Below are positions 1-12,522 of a stretch of 64,000 bases of DNA, piece by piece. The DNA lies in NCBI GenBank assembly GCA_002245135.1, contig NGBS01000876.1, forward strand, positions 124,001-188,000, read 5' to 3'. Numbering within the stretch: the stretch's first letter is position 1; each line of letters starts with the position of its first letter. A program made the position numbers and the translations under genes. The notes beneath the pieces are model-generated. The model was not told where the DNA came from and did not search any database. It worked only from the letters and a program-made list of their open reading frames with translations. Source of the stretch: Proteromonas lacertae. Taxonomy: Eukaryota; Sar; Bigyra; Opalinata; Proteromonadidae.

Positions 1-25
1 ATTAATTGTTTTATTATTTGAATAG

Positions 26-694
26 AAAATCGATGTTTCTGTAATAAAAGAATCTTTGCAAGAACTTATTAAAACTCGTGAAATATTACGAAATTCATTC
101 GTTTATGAGTTTTACAATGATGAAATTAAAGAAAAGAAATTAATATTTGAAGAATATTTGGAAAGTTTACAATCAATTACTGAACAGTTAAGTGATGCAA
201 TTGCGCGTGATCATTGGAGCGTTCCTATCAGTACAATGGTGGAATTAGCTGCCAAAGCAAAAAGAAAACGAATAGATTTTTTACAAACAATCAAAAATGG
301 AATTTTACCTGATTATATTATTGAAGAAATGAGAAATAATGAAAATGGTAGAAACCGTAATGGTGATGAAATGTTGATGCGTCATCATCATCGTCATCAT
401 CATCATAATAGAAATCAGTTACACCCTGAACGAAGAGGTGCTATTATACTACCAGATAATACTGATAATAATAACAATACAACCAATACTACTGTAGCAA
501 CTGCTAATAATAATAATAATAATAATGTTGCTGAGAGTGATAATGATGATGATGATGGTGATGGTGATAATAGTGATAATAGTATTCTTTCACATGCTAA
601 TATAGATTCAAATTTTATTGTAGGTATGCTCAGGCTTAGAGAAGATATATCACCACGCATAACAGCTATTCAAGAACCACCACCTCCTTCGTAA
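26..694 (+). CDS. C-terminal exon of an Ariadne-like RBR E3 ubiquitin ligase (partial)
   Basis: The gene enters from the left edge. An intron end (TTTGAATAG) finishes at about base 25 and the exon is open from 26 to the stop at 692-694. The first 95 or so residues resemble the helical Ariadne domain that follows the RING2 of HHARI/ARIH1: an aromatic-rich helix (RNSFVYEFY), an EEYLESLQSITEQLSD helix, and a Lys/Arg-rich helix (AKAKRKRIDFLQTIKNG). In that family this domain masks the RING2 cysteine and is released by neddylated cullin. The tail is low complexity: a His run near base 380, Asn runs and an acidic Asp/Gly stretch. The RING domains lie outside the window, so the assignment rests on the helical domain only. 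The opposite-strand Ser/Leu-rich reading frame here is a shadow. Confidence 0.5.
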   Translation, partial: KIDVSVIKESLQELIKTREILRNSFVYEFYNDEIKEKKLIFEEYLESLQSITEQLSDAIARDHWSVPISTMVELAAKAKRKRIDFLQTIKNGILPDYIIEEMRNNENGRNRNGDEMLMRHHHRHHHHNRNQLHPERRGAIILPDNTDNNNNTTNTTVATANNNNNNNVAESDNDDDDGDGDNSDNSILSHANIDSNFIVGMLRLREDISPRITAIQEPPPPS

Positions 695-881
695 TAAAGG
701 TTATAGTGTATTAATTTACTTGATTTAAGTTAAATATACTATTTATTTATGTTTACGTATGTGTAAATGATGTAATGAAAACAATATTAATTATCAAATA
801 TTGGTTGATGCAATTTTATTCACTTTTCTAAAAAAACTTGGCTTGATATTTGTTCTTCAAATTATTTTTTTGCTTTTATTA

Positions 882-2420
882 ATGGACGAAAAGATCATTT
901 TAGTATATACATTAAGAATTGTGTATCTCTGTATATTTTTTAATTTATATAGTGATGTTGCTATTGCAATTTTTGTTCTTTTAGCTGCATTATACTACAT
1001 AATGAGATATTTGTATCAAAATAAGGTGAAAAAGAATAAAAATGATGTATTATAATTCAAAATATAATATAGAATTCATTGGTGCTAGGGTTTTTTCATC
1101 CTTACTGTAATTCAGGAGGAGGTGGTGAAAGAGTGTTGTGGTGTGCAATTAAAGCTATTGATGAAATGAGTGCTGATTTAAAAAGAACATTTTCTATCAT
1201 TATTTACACTGGAGATGCTGATGATAAAGAAAAAATCATCCAAAAAGTAAAAAATGTATTTGGAATAGAATTTAGTAAGAATTTAAAAATCGATTTTATC
1301 AAATTAACTAAACGTCGTCTAATAGAAGACAAAAACTACCCTCATTTCACCATTTTAGGTCAATCAGTAGGTTCAATGTTTTTAGCATTAGAAGGAATAG
1401 GACAAATAACACCAGACATATTTATAGACACTACAGGATTAGCATATACCTACCCAATAGCGAAATATATTGGAGATTGTAAAGTAATCAGTTATACTCA
1501 TTATCCAACAATAACAGATAATATGGTAGGATTAGTAAAAGAACAAAAGGTGAATTATAATAACAATCCAATAATAGCCAATAGTCCAGCATTAACAAGA
1601 ATGAAATTAATATATTATAAATTATTTTCATATATTTATAAGATATGTGGAAGATGTAGTGATTTGACATTTGTGAATGGAAGTTGGACTGAAGGACATA
1701 TAAAGAAATTATGGAATTTACCTCCTAATAGTATATTATATTATATTATATTATTTATAAATAGAATTAATAAAATTATATCCACCTTGTGATTGTAGTG
1801 AATATGGAAAATTATCACTTAATAATAAGCGAAAGAATTGGATTTTATCAATAGGTCAATTTAGACCTGAAAAGAATTATCCACTCCAATTGGAAGCTTT
1901 TCGTTTACTATTAGATAAATGTAAAGAAAATAAAAATGAAGAAAAATACAATGATTTGATGTTAATATTAGTAGGAGGAACAAGAAATGAAGATGATGTA
2001 AAGAGAGTGGAAAGTTTGAAGTTAGTTTGTCAAGAATTACATATATCAAATAAAGTAGAATTTAAAGAGAATTTACCATTTAATGATTTGTTAAAATTAT
2101 GTGGAGAATGTAAAATCGGTTTACATTCAATGGTAAATGAACATTTTGGTATTTGTGTAGTTGAAATGATGAGTTCTGGATTAATTACAATTGCTCATAA
2201 TAGTGCAGGTCCAAAGATGGATATAATCAAAGAAAATGGTGTAAATGGTTATTTAGCTGAAAGTGAGAAAGAATATTGTGATAGGATATATGAAGTGTTA
2301 GAGATGAGTGAAGATAAATGTATTGAAATGAGGAAATTAGCTAGGAATCAAGCTAATGAATTTAGTCAAGAAAAGTTTATTATGAATTTTAAAGAATATT
2401 TTAAAGGATTTTTGATATAA
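882..2420 (+). CDS. ALG11: ALG11-type GDP-Man:dolichol-linked oligosaccharide alpha-1,2-mannosyltransferase
   Basis: Adds the fourth and fifth mannoses to the dolichol-linked N-glycan precursor on the cytosolic face of the ER. Three exons (882-1046, 1073-1730, 1765-2420) join in frame to 492 residues, about the usual family length; the introns are 26 and 34 nt. The N-terminus has a hydrophobic anchor (residues about 15-45). The ALG11 signature follows: GFFHPYCNSGGGGERVLWCA, then IDTTGLAYTYP, SYTHYPTIT, and YPPCDCSEYG just after intron 2. The GT4 C-terminal domain carries SIGQFRPEKNYPLQLEAF and the nucleotide-sugar motif HFGICVVEMMSSGLI. I chose the ATG at 882; upstream in-frame codons lack an ATG. 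All key motifs are intact. Confidence 0.95.
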
Positions 2421-2487
2421 TATTGAGTTTATGTTATTTGTTTTTGCTTTTCCTAACATAAAGAATGTTAAAATTAAATTTGAATTT

Positions 2488-3705
2488 TTAGAAGGGTGTT
2501 ATTTGAGAGTTACTTACACAACAGCTATATTCTTTTTTACACCATATATAGTTTAAAACAATAGAATATATGAATGAGATAATTACAAGTAAGCATAAAT
2601 AAGCACATACTGTATATAGGTGATATAAAAATATCAACTTCATATTATCATCAAAGTTATCATATATTTTCTCAAATGAAGGAATTGAAAAACATATTAC
2701 ACCAAAAATACATGTCCATATAAAACAACATCCTAATCCATATAGTCTAGTAATATCTCTTTCAAATATTTTTGGATAGAGCAAATCTACAGTAATAATA
2801 TCACGACGAAATGAAGCTGTTATACCATTTCTAATAGGTATAACACCTTTTTCTCTTTCAAGTCTTTTATAATTCTCTTCTTCCATTTCTATTTCATATT
2901 TATCACCAGTACCCCTCATAATTATTATTAAATGAACGTATTGATAAGATTTATATTCAATGCAAGGACCACGATATTTTACCCAACTCACAATAAATCC
3001 AATACTAACAACAGAAGCGATTGCTACAAAAGGTAATTGAAATATTATCATTCCTATTATATATAACAAAAATAAATTAAAAATTGACAATAGAAAAGTA
3101 ATAAACACTAAAGTTATAAATTCGCAAGGACAAAAACATTGATAAAGTGATAAATAACTTCTTAAAGTGTATTGAAGTATAGTACAATCTTTATATGGAA
3201 TTATTTCTTTGCCTTTATACAATCTATAAAAATAAATTGGATAGACTATTCCTTGAGAAATAATGCTATAGATTGTTGTAAGTGTAAACCACATAACATT
3301 ATTTTCGTGAAGTATAAATTCAAATTTGTGAATAAATTTGTTATTATCATATTCATATTCCAATGTAATATAACATTTTTTATCTTTTATAACAAGAGGA
3401 TGTACTCCATCAAATTTAAAACAAATTCTTCCTGATTCTTTATATCCACTAATTGCTAATGAATGGTAATAATTAATTGTAGGTTCTCTTCCGAAGTATT
3501 TGAATTTGGTACGAATACAATATTCCTTTCCATCGTTTGAGTAAATATCTTCAGGAAAATCACTGTATATGACATAGGGATCATAAACTTCTAATTCTAC
3601 TTGATTTTCTTTTTCAGCTGAATTTAACTGAGAAGCTCCTCTCAGAATACTCTCACAAGATGAATGAAATAATATCATTATCATTATAACCTTATAAGAC
3701 ATCAT
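2488..3705 (-). CDS. Orphan multi-pass membrane protein with signal peptide
   Basis: A single open frame of 405 residues that I do not recognise. It begins with a short hydrophobic signal (YKVIMIMILFHSSCES). A mainly beta-looking ectodomain of about 110 residues follows, containing two cysteines in the contexts KEYCIRTKF and GRICFKF. Then come at least five hydrophobic segments: about 145-160, 200-250 (two helices, after a CFCPCEF motif), 325-345 and 365-390. A cytosolic-looking charged stretch (EMEEENYKRLEREKG) separates the middle and last helices. It is transcribed toward ALG11 (3' ends 67 bp apart). Function unknown; it could be a lineage-specific surface or vesicular protein. Confidence 0.7.
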   Translation of the reverse strand: MMSYKVIMIMILFHSSCESILRGASQLNSAEKENQVELEVYDPYVIYSDFPEDIYSNDGKEYCIRTKFKYFGREPTINYYHSLAISGYKESGRICFKFDGVHPLVIKDKKCYITLEYEYDNNKFIHKFEFILHENNVMWFTLTTIYSIISQGIVYPIYFYRLYKGKEIIPYKDCTILQYTLRSYLSLYQCFCPCEFITLVFITFLLSIFNLFLLYIIGMIIFQLPFVAIASVVSIGFIVSWVKYRGPCIEYKSYQYVHLIIIMRGTGDKYEIEMEEENYKRLEREKGVIPIRNGITASFRRDIITVDLLYPKIFERDITRLYGLGCCFIWTCIFGVICFSIPSFEKIYDNFDDNMKLIFLYHLYTVCAYLCLLVIISFIYSIVLNYIWCKKEYSCCVSNSQITPF

Positions 3706-4096
3706 ATTATCACTAAACTTTTTATCTCAAAATTTGAATATGTCAACGAAAAATATGAAAAACGACTTTTTACCCAAAAACTTGTTTTGTTTTAATGTTT
3801 AATATTCTATTTCAATTAAATTTTGCTATTAATTGTCAATAGTCCAGAATTGACAAAACGACGTTTTATCCCAAAATTAACAGAATTCATTTAATGTTAA
3901 AATTAAATTCATTTATATTTTCAATATTAAAACTAAATATTACCATTTTGCACAATTCTCTTTTTTTGCAATTTAATCTTTTTTCTCTTCTTGTTGGATG
4001 TTATTTTCTTCAATCCACCATCTTCTTATTTCACTTAAATCTTCACATTGATTTTCCCACCAACAACATTGAGATAGCTTATATAAATATTTTCGT
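3706..4096. other. Intergenic stretch, nothing supported
   Basis: AT-rich sequence with homopolymer runs. A short plus-strand frame at 3894-4100 is open but consists of Leu/Phe/Ile/Asn from low-complexity DNA and is not supported as a gene. Confidence 0.4.
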
Positions 4097-4972
4097 TTAA
4101 TTCCTGAATGATCCTTCTACTTCTCTTAAATCCAAATGCTCAAAATCAGGTTCTCCAATCACTGATAATAAATTGGGATTATTTTTCTTTGGAATGGTGA
4201 AAATATTTCATCAAATAAATCGTTTAATCCAACAAAATATACAAAGAATTTGATTGTCTTTAATATTTTCTAAACTGAATCTTCATCAAAATGGCTTATA
4301 AGAACTGAAAAGTTTCTTCAAATCATCTGAATATTCATTATTTCTATTCTCCAATTTTGTAAAATCATCTTCACTAAATGGTGGAATATCTTGATAAATA
4401 GCAGGAAATATCATATTTGCATAATCATTTTTCCAATACTGATTAAATTCTTCTTGATTAAATTTACAAATATCTTCAATTGTTTTTCCTGCAATACCTT
4501 CATTATATAAATAAAAACCAACTGTTATATTATAAACCACAAATGAATAATCTGACCAACAGGAACATAATGTTACTTTTGGTATTGAGAAATTATCTAA
4601 TTCTTTTTTTATTAATTCTATCCACTCTTCAATACTGTTTAAATATGGTCTTATTCGAGGATCTTTAGCAACTATTATCTCTATTAAACTCTCCATTGAT
4701 AAATTTCTATCTAAATTATTTCTTTTAAAACAAATATCATTCTTATTCTTTATTTTAGCTTTGATCTTTTCTTTGTCTTTTCCAGCATATAATTGTTTTA
4801 AGGTATAGATTTCATAAAATATACAACCCAAAGCAAGTATATCACTTGATTCTGAATAAGGAGGTTTTTCTTCATTTTCATACAGTTCTAGAGCTATATA
4901 ATACAAGATATTACAATGTAATTTATCATACTCTTTCTGATAAGATTTTAGAAAAAAAAAGAATAGAATCAA
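4097..4972 (-). pseudogene. Broken protein-kinase C-lobe fragment
   Basis: The frame from 4972 to 4286 carries the second half of a protein kinase: an APE-like ALELYENEE, the subdomain IX helix SDILALGCIFYEIYT, and an RIRPYLNS stretch like subdomain XI. There is no glycine loop, lysine, catalytic loop or DFG; upstream (to the right) the sequence runs directly into the next gene's promoter. After the TGA at 4286-4288 the frame continues one base shifted with an in-frame TAG (DEDSV, stop, KILKTIKFFVYF). It needs another base shift to reach a plausible C-terminus (VIGEPDFEHLDLREVEGSF) ending at 4097. I read it as a 5'-truncated and frame-broken relic; a short functional remnant is less likely. 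Confidence 0.55.
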
Positions 4973-5029
4973 GCCAAAAGTTTGATTTAAATAACGAATT
5001 AATTTTTATTAATTCAAACCATTGCCTAA

Positions 5030-7174
5030 ATGCTTAATAAAATCCGTATATTTTTTCAAATATTGTTTAGTAAAAGATAAAAATGGATCCAAACCACAAA
5101 AAACATTTTATAAAGAAGGAATACGTCATAAAATAATAGACGATGGAATAGCCTTTGTGAATATGATAGCTTCAGATATCAATGCAATAAAAGCATTTGG
5201 AGATGATATTATTCAATTTTTTTATGATATATCTATTTCTTCTAATGCTCGAGATAGACAAAAGCCTTTAAAGTTTGCAGAAGCTATGTCACATAAATAT
5301 CTTGAATTATTAAATCGAACAGTATATATATTCAAATAGATTTATACTAACTAGGGTTGGTATGGAGATAAAGAACCATATGGTGATGACATATTGCAAA
5401 TTATATGTGGAATATATAGTATGGATAGAACAGGTATTTTTACCAGGTTGAGGTATGATTTAACAAATATATTCAAAGAAAAGTATGATTTCTATATATT
5501 TATATTGTATTTAAAATAGAAATCATTTTACGCTGCATGATTTAATAGGATGGGATCCACGAATAGAGTCTCCACCACTTAATCAGTATGATAGATGTAA
5601 ATACTGTCGATATATACCAAAAAGAGGTATAAAAACATGTAAGTGTAAGAATAATCCAAAGGCATTAGATGAAATGGTATTACTAACACCATTTCGTCAC
5701 TTATCTGTAGCATTAACTTATTCATTTTACATAACAACCTCAGGTATTGAAATCGAAGGATTAGATTATAATTCAGTATTTAATCATGTAAAAGAATTCC
5801 ATCCTTATTTATCAAGAGAAGAATTGAATCACTATTATAACGAATATTATGAAAGTGATGATTGTTTTAAAGCTGAATGTTATTTAGTAACTCATGTTTT
5901 ATTTACATGTAATAATTGGTGTGAATTAAGATTAAGAAAGAATATGTTTCCTCATGAATATTCATTTTTGATTAAATATACTGATACTGTGATTGAAATG
6001 AATGATGCTCATTTAGCTGGAGAATTTCTCGAAGTATAAATATTTATTTTTTTATAATATTAATGAATAGTGTTTGTATAGTTTTGGATTATCAGATGAA
6101 GAAGTAGTAATAAGAAAATTAATAGATTATATAATCTCCCATCAGAATAAAGATGGTTCATTCTCCAGTAAGCAAGATGAAGATGCATATTCACAATATC
6201 ATGCTACAATGACTTGTTGTCAAGGTTTGACTCATCACAAATATCGTGGATTTGGTCCAGGAATAGTGTCTGTATTACCGTTGATAAAGGAACAAATTGA
6301 AAGAGATACATTGAGAATAAAAGATAGATATGAGATGTATTTTAATAATAATAGAGAGGTTGTATGTGATAGTAGATATAATGATTTATTGATGTTATTT
6401 GGTGATAATGATAAGATAAAGATTCCTGATATAAAAGAGATTGAGGAAAAAATAAAATTAGAAAAAGAGGAGATTAGAAAAGAGAAATTATTGAATAAAA
6501 AGAAAAAAGAGAGTGAAAAGAAGAAAAAGAGAAAAGAAAATGAAGAAAGTGATGAAATAGAAGAAGAAAATGAAGAAAATGAAAATAATGTGAATGAAAA
6601 TAACAAAAAAGAGAAGAGGAAATTGAATGAGAATGATGAAAATGATCTAAGTTCAGAAGATGAAAAGATTACCATACATGTATAAATATAATATAATATA
6701 ATGGAATAGAAAAGGATAAAGAAGATTGAAGTTGATGATGAAATAGAAAAGAATAATAACAACAACAATAATAAAGAAAATGAAATGGAAGAAGAAGAAG
6801 AAGAAGTAAAAGAAAATAATGAATTAAATAAGAAACCTGTCTTTTATATTAAAACTAATATTCCAAGTTCATTTACAATGAATAAAGAGAATGAAATATC
6901 TCCAAATTCACCATTCCATCAAAGTAGAAATAGTTTAAATACATCAATAAATGATAATAATAATAATAAATCTCCACCAGATATATTTAAAGAAATAATA
7001 AAGAAAGAAGAAGAGATTAAAGTCCAAAATAATGATAATAATAATGAGAATAATAACAGTGACATAGAAAAGAAAAAGAATGAAGAAAAAGATGGTGATG
7101 ATGAATTATTTAAGATGTTTGAAGTATAATTATATATAACTTGTTTTTTGTTTTTTTTGTTTTGTTTTGTTTTG

Positions 7175-7233
<59 letters not shown>

Positions 7234-8635
7234 TTTTTTTTTTTTTTTTTTTTTGTTTTGTTTTGTTTTGTTTTGTTTTGTTTTGTTTTGTTTTGTTATT
7301 ATTATTATTATGTATATAGGTTGAATATCAATCAGATTACATACAATATCTTTCTGAAACAAAAATAAAGAATATTCCTGAGACAAAGTTTCCAGTGTAT
7401 GGAAGTACAACTAGCAATTATTTTGGAGATTATAGTGAAGATGAAGATGGAGAAAATGAAAGTAAAGATAATGAGAGTAAGAAGAATGAGGATGATAATG
7501 ATGAAGATGTTAGAAGTGTACAGATAATTGACAATAATATAACAGTAGGAAGATAAAAGGAAGAATAGTATTTCACAAGCTGCAACTGATGTAATGGAAG
7601 AAGATGGAGGAGATAAAGGTGATGAAAGTAGAAAAGATTGTGATAATAATAGAAGTGTAAATATATATAATGAGAAATCAATTATAGACAAAAGGAAAGG
7701 TGAAAGTAATAATGAAAAGAAGAAAGATGATGTAGATGAAGATATAAATGACATTCAAGAGAATAATCAGATTAATAAACAAAGTAATAGAATGGAAATA
7801 GAAATAGAGACTGATGCAGAAACAGAAATAGAATCAGAATCATCACAATCTCAACAGGAGAGACAAATAGAAGATAATAATGATGAAACAAGAAGATCTA
7901 CTCCAACAATGTCTGAGCTAGAAAAGGATAATAAGGAAAATGAAATGGAGATGGAGATAGAGAAAGTAAGTGATAAAGATGAAGAAAAAGAGAAGAAAGA
8001 AAATGAAAAAGAAAATGAAGAAGAAAGAATTAGAAAAGAAATATTGGAAAGAATTGAAAGAGCTAAAAGGAAAATATCAGAAACACAAAAACAAAACCCA
8101 CTTTCACCTAATAATTATACTAAACCACAATTGAAGCAATTAAAACCAAAAGCTAATTAAATTGAATAATGTTAATAATGAAAGTTCAACTAAACCTTGT
8201 GTTACCTTTACAGAAAGAGATCTAAAAATTATAAACGATTTACAGAAGATCAGTACAATTGGAAATACAATAGAAAGAGATGTAAATCCAATTACTAGTG
8301 AAAAAGATGATGATGTTGTTAATCAACCATTAACTGCAATTCAGAACAAAGAAATAGAAAATACTATTAATCCTATTATTTCACCTTTAAAAATATTGAA
8401 AGGTATGAATAAAGAAGAAATAACGGTTGGTAATAAGAAGAATGAATTAGAAAAAGGAAATACAGAAGTAATTAACGAAAATAATACATGTAACAGCAAC
8501 AGTAATGATATTAATCCTGTAAAAAGACCTTTTAATGAAGAAATAATAGATATTTCTGATGATAGTGAAGAGGAGAGTGATGATGATGATATTTCCCTTG
8601 TATCATCACCTGCTAAGAGATATAAAACTAGTTAA
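5030..8635 (+). CDS. Orphan multi-exon protein with conserved-looking N-terminal half and a very acidic, low-complexity C-terminal half
   Basis: The proposed start is the ATG at 5030 (MLNKIL), followed by a 25-nt intron at 5046-5070. Further introns fall at about 5322-5354, 5483-5519, 6034-6070, 6680-6709 and 7124-7319. The first 420 residues look globular: a DAFVNM/FGDDIIQFFYD helical part, a Cys-rich patch (RCKYCRY then TCKCKNNP) that could bind zinc, and a segment (ISHQNKDGSF, YHATMTCCQGL) reminiscent of alpha/alpha-toroid repeats. I do not recognise the family. The rest is Lys/Glu/Asn-rich coiled-coil or disordered sequence ending in a Ser/Asp tract. Two single-base frame breaks (near 7550-7560 and 8144-8160) must be bridged; the acidic composition continues across both. 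The acidic and basic tracts suggest a nuclear protein. Confidence 0.55.
7142..7310 (+). repeat. TTTTG pentanucleotide / poly-T microsatellite inside an intron
   Basis: Roughly nine TTTTG units, about 30 T, G, about 22 T, then about nine more TTTTG units, followed by (ATT)n. It fills most of the intron at 7124-7319, which starts GTATAATTATATA and ends TGTATATAG. The flanking exons join in frame (FKMFE then VEYQSDY). The array is nearly symmetric about the poly-T core. Confidence 0.9.
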
Positions 8636-8732
8636 CATTATTTTAACGTTATTTGGTCATAATTTACATATTTTTTTTGTAAAATTTGATTCACATTTTT
8701 TTCGTTAACCATTCTTTTAATTTCTTTTTTTA

Positions 8733-10788
8733 ATGGGTGCTACTGCTTCTACAGCAAATCCTTTTCCTCCAAACTACGATATATTGGAGCAAAGACATCA
8801 TTCAGGTAATTTTTCTACCTATTTAGTGAGAGATCATAACACTAAAAAGGAAATGATGATGAAAATGGTATTTGTAAAGGATTATACACAGGAATGCGTT
8901 GAAAAATACAAAAATGGTGTTCTAAACATATGTAGATTAAAAATAGCCAGCATAGTTGAGAATACTTTTGTTCCAAGCAATGCTGATAATTTAGTCCTAG
9001 TTATGCCACTATTTCCTAAGTCATTACTATCAATTGACCCTTCAACTGAACTTAATGAGTCAAATCGTCTAGACATAATCTGCAAACTCTGTGATGCTTT
9101 AAAAACATTGCATGATAATTCATTAATCCACAGTAATATCAAACCATCGAATATTTTGATATCTAAGACTAATGAGTATTATTTAAGCGATTATTGTGAA
9201 AATTTGTTTTGTCAAGGATTATCTGATAATAAGGATATAAATTACAAGAGTATAGAGGCGATAGAAAACAAAGAACTGGATTGTAGTAGTGATTGTTGGA
9301 GTTTTGGTTGTTTAATATATTACTTACACACAGGAACAGCTCCATTCAAAGGTAGCGACATATTTGAAATAGGTAACAATATAAAAATGTATTTATATGA
9401 AGAAAGAAACCGCGAAAATGAAAAAATCAATAATCATCCACATGTTAAGAAAATATTACAGAAAATATTCTGCAAAAGAGAAGAAAGATTATCAATGGCA
9501 ACAATATTAGATAAAATAAATAGAATTCCAAGAGATAGAGTATCAATACACAGTAATGAAGGAGATAATGAAGAAGAAAAAGAAAAAGATGATGATGTAA
9601 ATGACATGACAATTGTAATACCAAGTACTATGGGAATAGATAGAAAAATAAGAAGAAAATTAGACGAATTAATAGAAAATTGTACAACTGATTTAAAAAT
9701 GGAAGATTGTGCTCATGGTGATGAGAGATTGAGATATTTATGTCAATATTTCCCTCAGTTCAAATTATTAGAGAATGTAATATTCAATAGTGATGGTATA
9801 AGTGATGTTAGTATAAATGATTTGTGTTTAAAGTTAAAATGTGTTCCAAACTTAAAGAAATTAGAAATTTCTCATAATAATGTTACAAATGTAGGAATGA
9901 GTATGATATCTAAAAACCTTAGTAATATTTCTCAATTAAATGAATTGAATGTAAGTTATAATAGAATAAGAAGTGAAGGGATAATTGAATTATCACATAA
10001 TTTATCATTCATTTCAAATTTGAGAGTAGTTGAACTTAAGCAATAACAATATTAATGATGATGGATTAATAGAGTTAAGTAATAATTTTAAATATACAAG
10101 CCATTTGACTATTTTGAATTGTAATGAGAATGGAATTTGTGATAGAGGATTTAGTTATTTTAGTAGTCATTTAAAAGATATTTCTGAAATAACAGTTTTA
10201 GAATTTAACAATAATAAGATCAATGAAATAAGTGCTGAGGAATTTAGTAAGAATATGAGTTATATAACAAAATTAAGACATTTAAGTTTAGATAATAATA
10301 ACATTTCTGATTTAGGTTTGAAATGTATAAGTGATAATTTGATGTTTGTGAGTGAGTTACAACTATTAGATTTATCTGTTAACAATATTAATGATACTGG
10401 AATTAATAATTTTAGTAATGAAATGAGATATTTAGGTAATTTAACAATGTTAAATTTATGTCATAACAATATTACTGATGATGGATTTAAGAATTTTTGT
10501 AATAATCTTAGTTCACTTACAAAATTAGTTCAATTGAATATTGGATATAATAAAGTTGGTAATTTTGGTTTAGATAGTTTAGGTGATAATATGAAATACT
10601 TGAGAGAGTTAGGATGTTTGGCTTTGGATGGAAATGAGTTTGATGATGATGGTGTATTGAATTTATGTAAGAATTTCCATTATTGCGACAAATTACAGTA
10701 TTTATATTTAAGAAACAGTCATATTAATGAATATACTGTTGGTAAAATTCAATCTTATAAACATTTAAGTGTTAATTATAGATTATAA
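8733..10788 (+). CDS. Pseudokinase-LRR protein D, probably N-myristoylated
   Basis: An N-terminal protein-kinase fold (residues about 14-260) is followed by an acidic linker and at least ten leucine-rich repeats of the ribonuclease-inhibitor type, of about 28 residues. The ATG at 8733 gives MGATAS, matching the MGxxxS N-myristoylation pattern. The kinase keeps a lysine in MMMKMVF and a clear subdomain IX (SDCWSFGCLIYYLHTG), but the catalytic loop is HSNIKPSNIL (Asn in place of the HRD Asp) and the magnesium loop is SDYCE rather than DFG. I therefore infer a pseudokinase. The LRR frame breaks at about 10038: removing one A restores VVELSNNNIN, and the repeat register then continues to the stop at 10786-10788. 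Related genes lie at 17.2-20.5, 28.0-31.3 and 31.3-35.9 kb. Confidence 0.8.
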
Positions 10789-10894
10789 ATTATTATTATT
10801 ATTATTTAAATTCATGTTTTATTGGGATTATTGGAAAATAATAGTTTAATACTATCTACATCAAAATTTTTGAGTTTTAAAAAATAGAGTGGTT

Positions 10895-12491
10895 ATGGGG
10901 ATTATGAAATTTTATTTTCTTGTTTTTTCTGTTTTGTGCATACCATTTGTGATATGCGTTTGTCCAAATAATTGTAGAAATAATGAAATACCTCCTAAAG
11001 GACAATGTGGTGGTCCAGGTAAACAATGTACTTGTGGTCCTCAATTTTCAGGACTTGACTGTTCAGAATGTATTATTGTACTTATAATATTAAAAATATA
11101 TAGTGTCATGTAAAGAGAATTATGGTGAAAAGGATTGTAACGATCATGGTGTTTGTGATCATAGTAAAGGGGTATGTACATGTTATCCAGGATATACTGG
11201 AAGATATTGTAAGCAATTGACATGTCCAGTTGATGAAAGAAACAAAGTTTGTAGTAATCATGGTATTTGTGTTGGAAGTAAAGATTATAATAAGCATTTT
11301 ACTACAGAAGCTCCAACATCTTCTGCTGCTGATTCTAGTTCAACATATACTATTGCTTTTCCTGCTATTAAAAATCCTACTCTTTCATTCCCATCTAATA
11401 GTTATGGATGTTTGTGTAATAGTGGTTATAGTGGATATGATTGTAGTGTTAAAGAATGTCCAAAAGGTGCAGTTGATAATAAAGTAAATAAGAAAAAAGT
11501 AATATATACTGTAAGTGGTTCTTTTTCAGATAATTTTGAGATATATTTGCTTAATAAAGTAGAGGATGGAATTTATAGATATGAATCTGTTAGTATCAAA
11601 CCTACTTATACAAAAGATGATGTAGAGAGAGTGATAATGCAATCAGGAGTTACAAATTATGTAAAAGTTGAATTTGTTAGTAGTGATAAGAATACAGTAA
11701 AAGAATCAAGTAGTATTACTTTATATTTTCCAGGTGATGAGTATAATGTTATTAATAATGTTATTATATAGCACAATTGTATCTACAAAAACAGATTCTG
11801 CAGTAAAAGTGAAGGTTTCAATTAATATACTTGATGCAAACTATAAAAGTTCAACATATAAGGAATGTAGTGGATTAGGAAATTGTGTAGATGGTGAATG
11901 TCAATGTTGTATAATTGTAATTATCATTATTATTACTTAATAGTTGAAAAACCCCAGTTACTTATTTTGATCCTATTATATGTCAAATTGATAGTTCATC
12001 TAATTCAATATTCACAGATGGCAAATTCAGAAAAGGCAAAAACATGTGCAAAACATGGAGATATATTTTCTGATTCAATTACTAATTCAGACTCTGATAA
12101 ACATCAATATTGTAAGTGTTTTGATGGTTATGAAGGTGCATTATGTGATAGAAGTATTGATATTATTATATATATATATATTGAATAGAATTATGTAGTA
12201 AATTACCATCATGGTTTGGCTATCCAAAGTTAAGTGAATGTAATAATAGAGGATTATGTGATGAAAATGGTAATTGTAAATGTTTGAATAATGGATTTAT
12301 TAATGCAAATGGCGGTTGTTCTACAAGTATTATCATTATTTTTGTTATTATTGTAGTAAAATGTCCAAATGATTGTAATAATCATGGAAAATGTGTTTAT
12401 GATAGTTATAATCACTTCACTGGATTATATGAAGGTAAATGTGAATGTAATGAATTATGGGAAGGAGTTGAATGTAATAATAGTATATGAA

Positions 12492-12522
<31 letters not shown>

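Noticed and set aside
3894-4100. 68-codon plus-strand frame
   Set aside because: Low-complexity Phe/Leu/Asn translation in AT-rich DNA, overlapping the tail of a kinase relic on the other strand.
7141-7410. Phe-rich and Lys-rich open frames across the TTTTG array on both strands
   Set aside because: They are translations of a microsatellite lying inside an intron whose flanking exons join in frame.
7546-7570. A 24-nt intron GTAGGAAG...AATAG as explanation of the frame break
   Set aside because: Removing it leads to a stop a few codons later; a single-base shift keeps the frame open for 600 bases.
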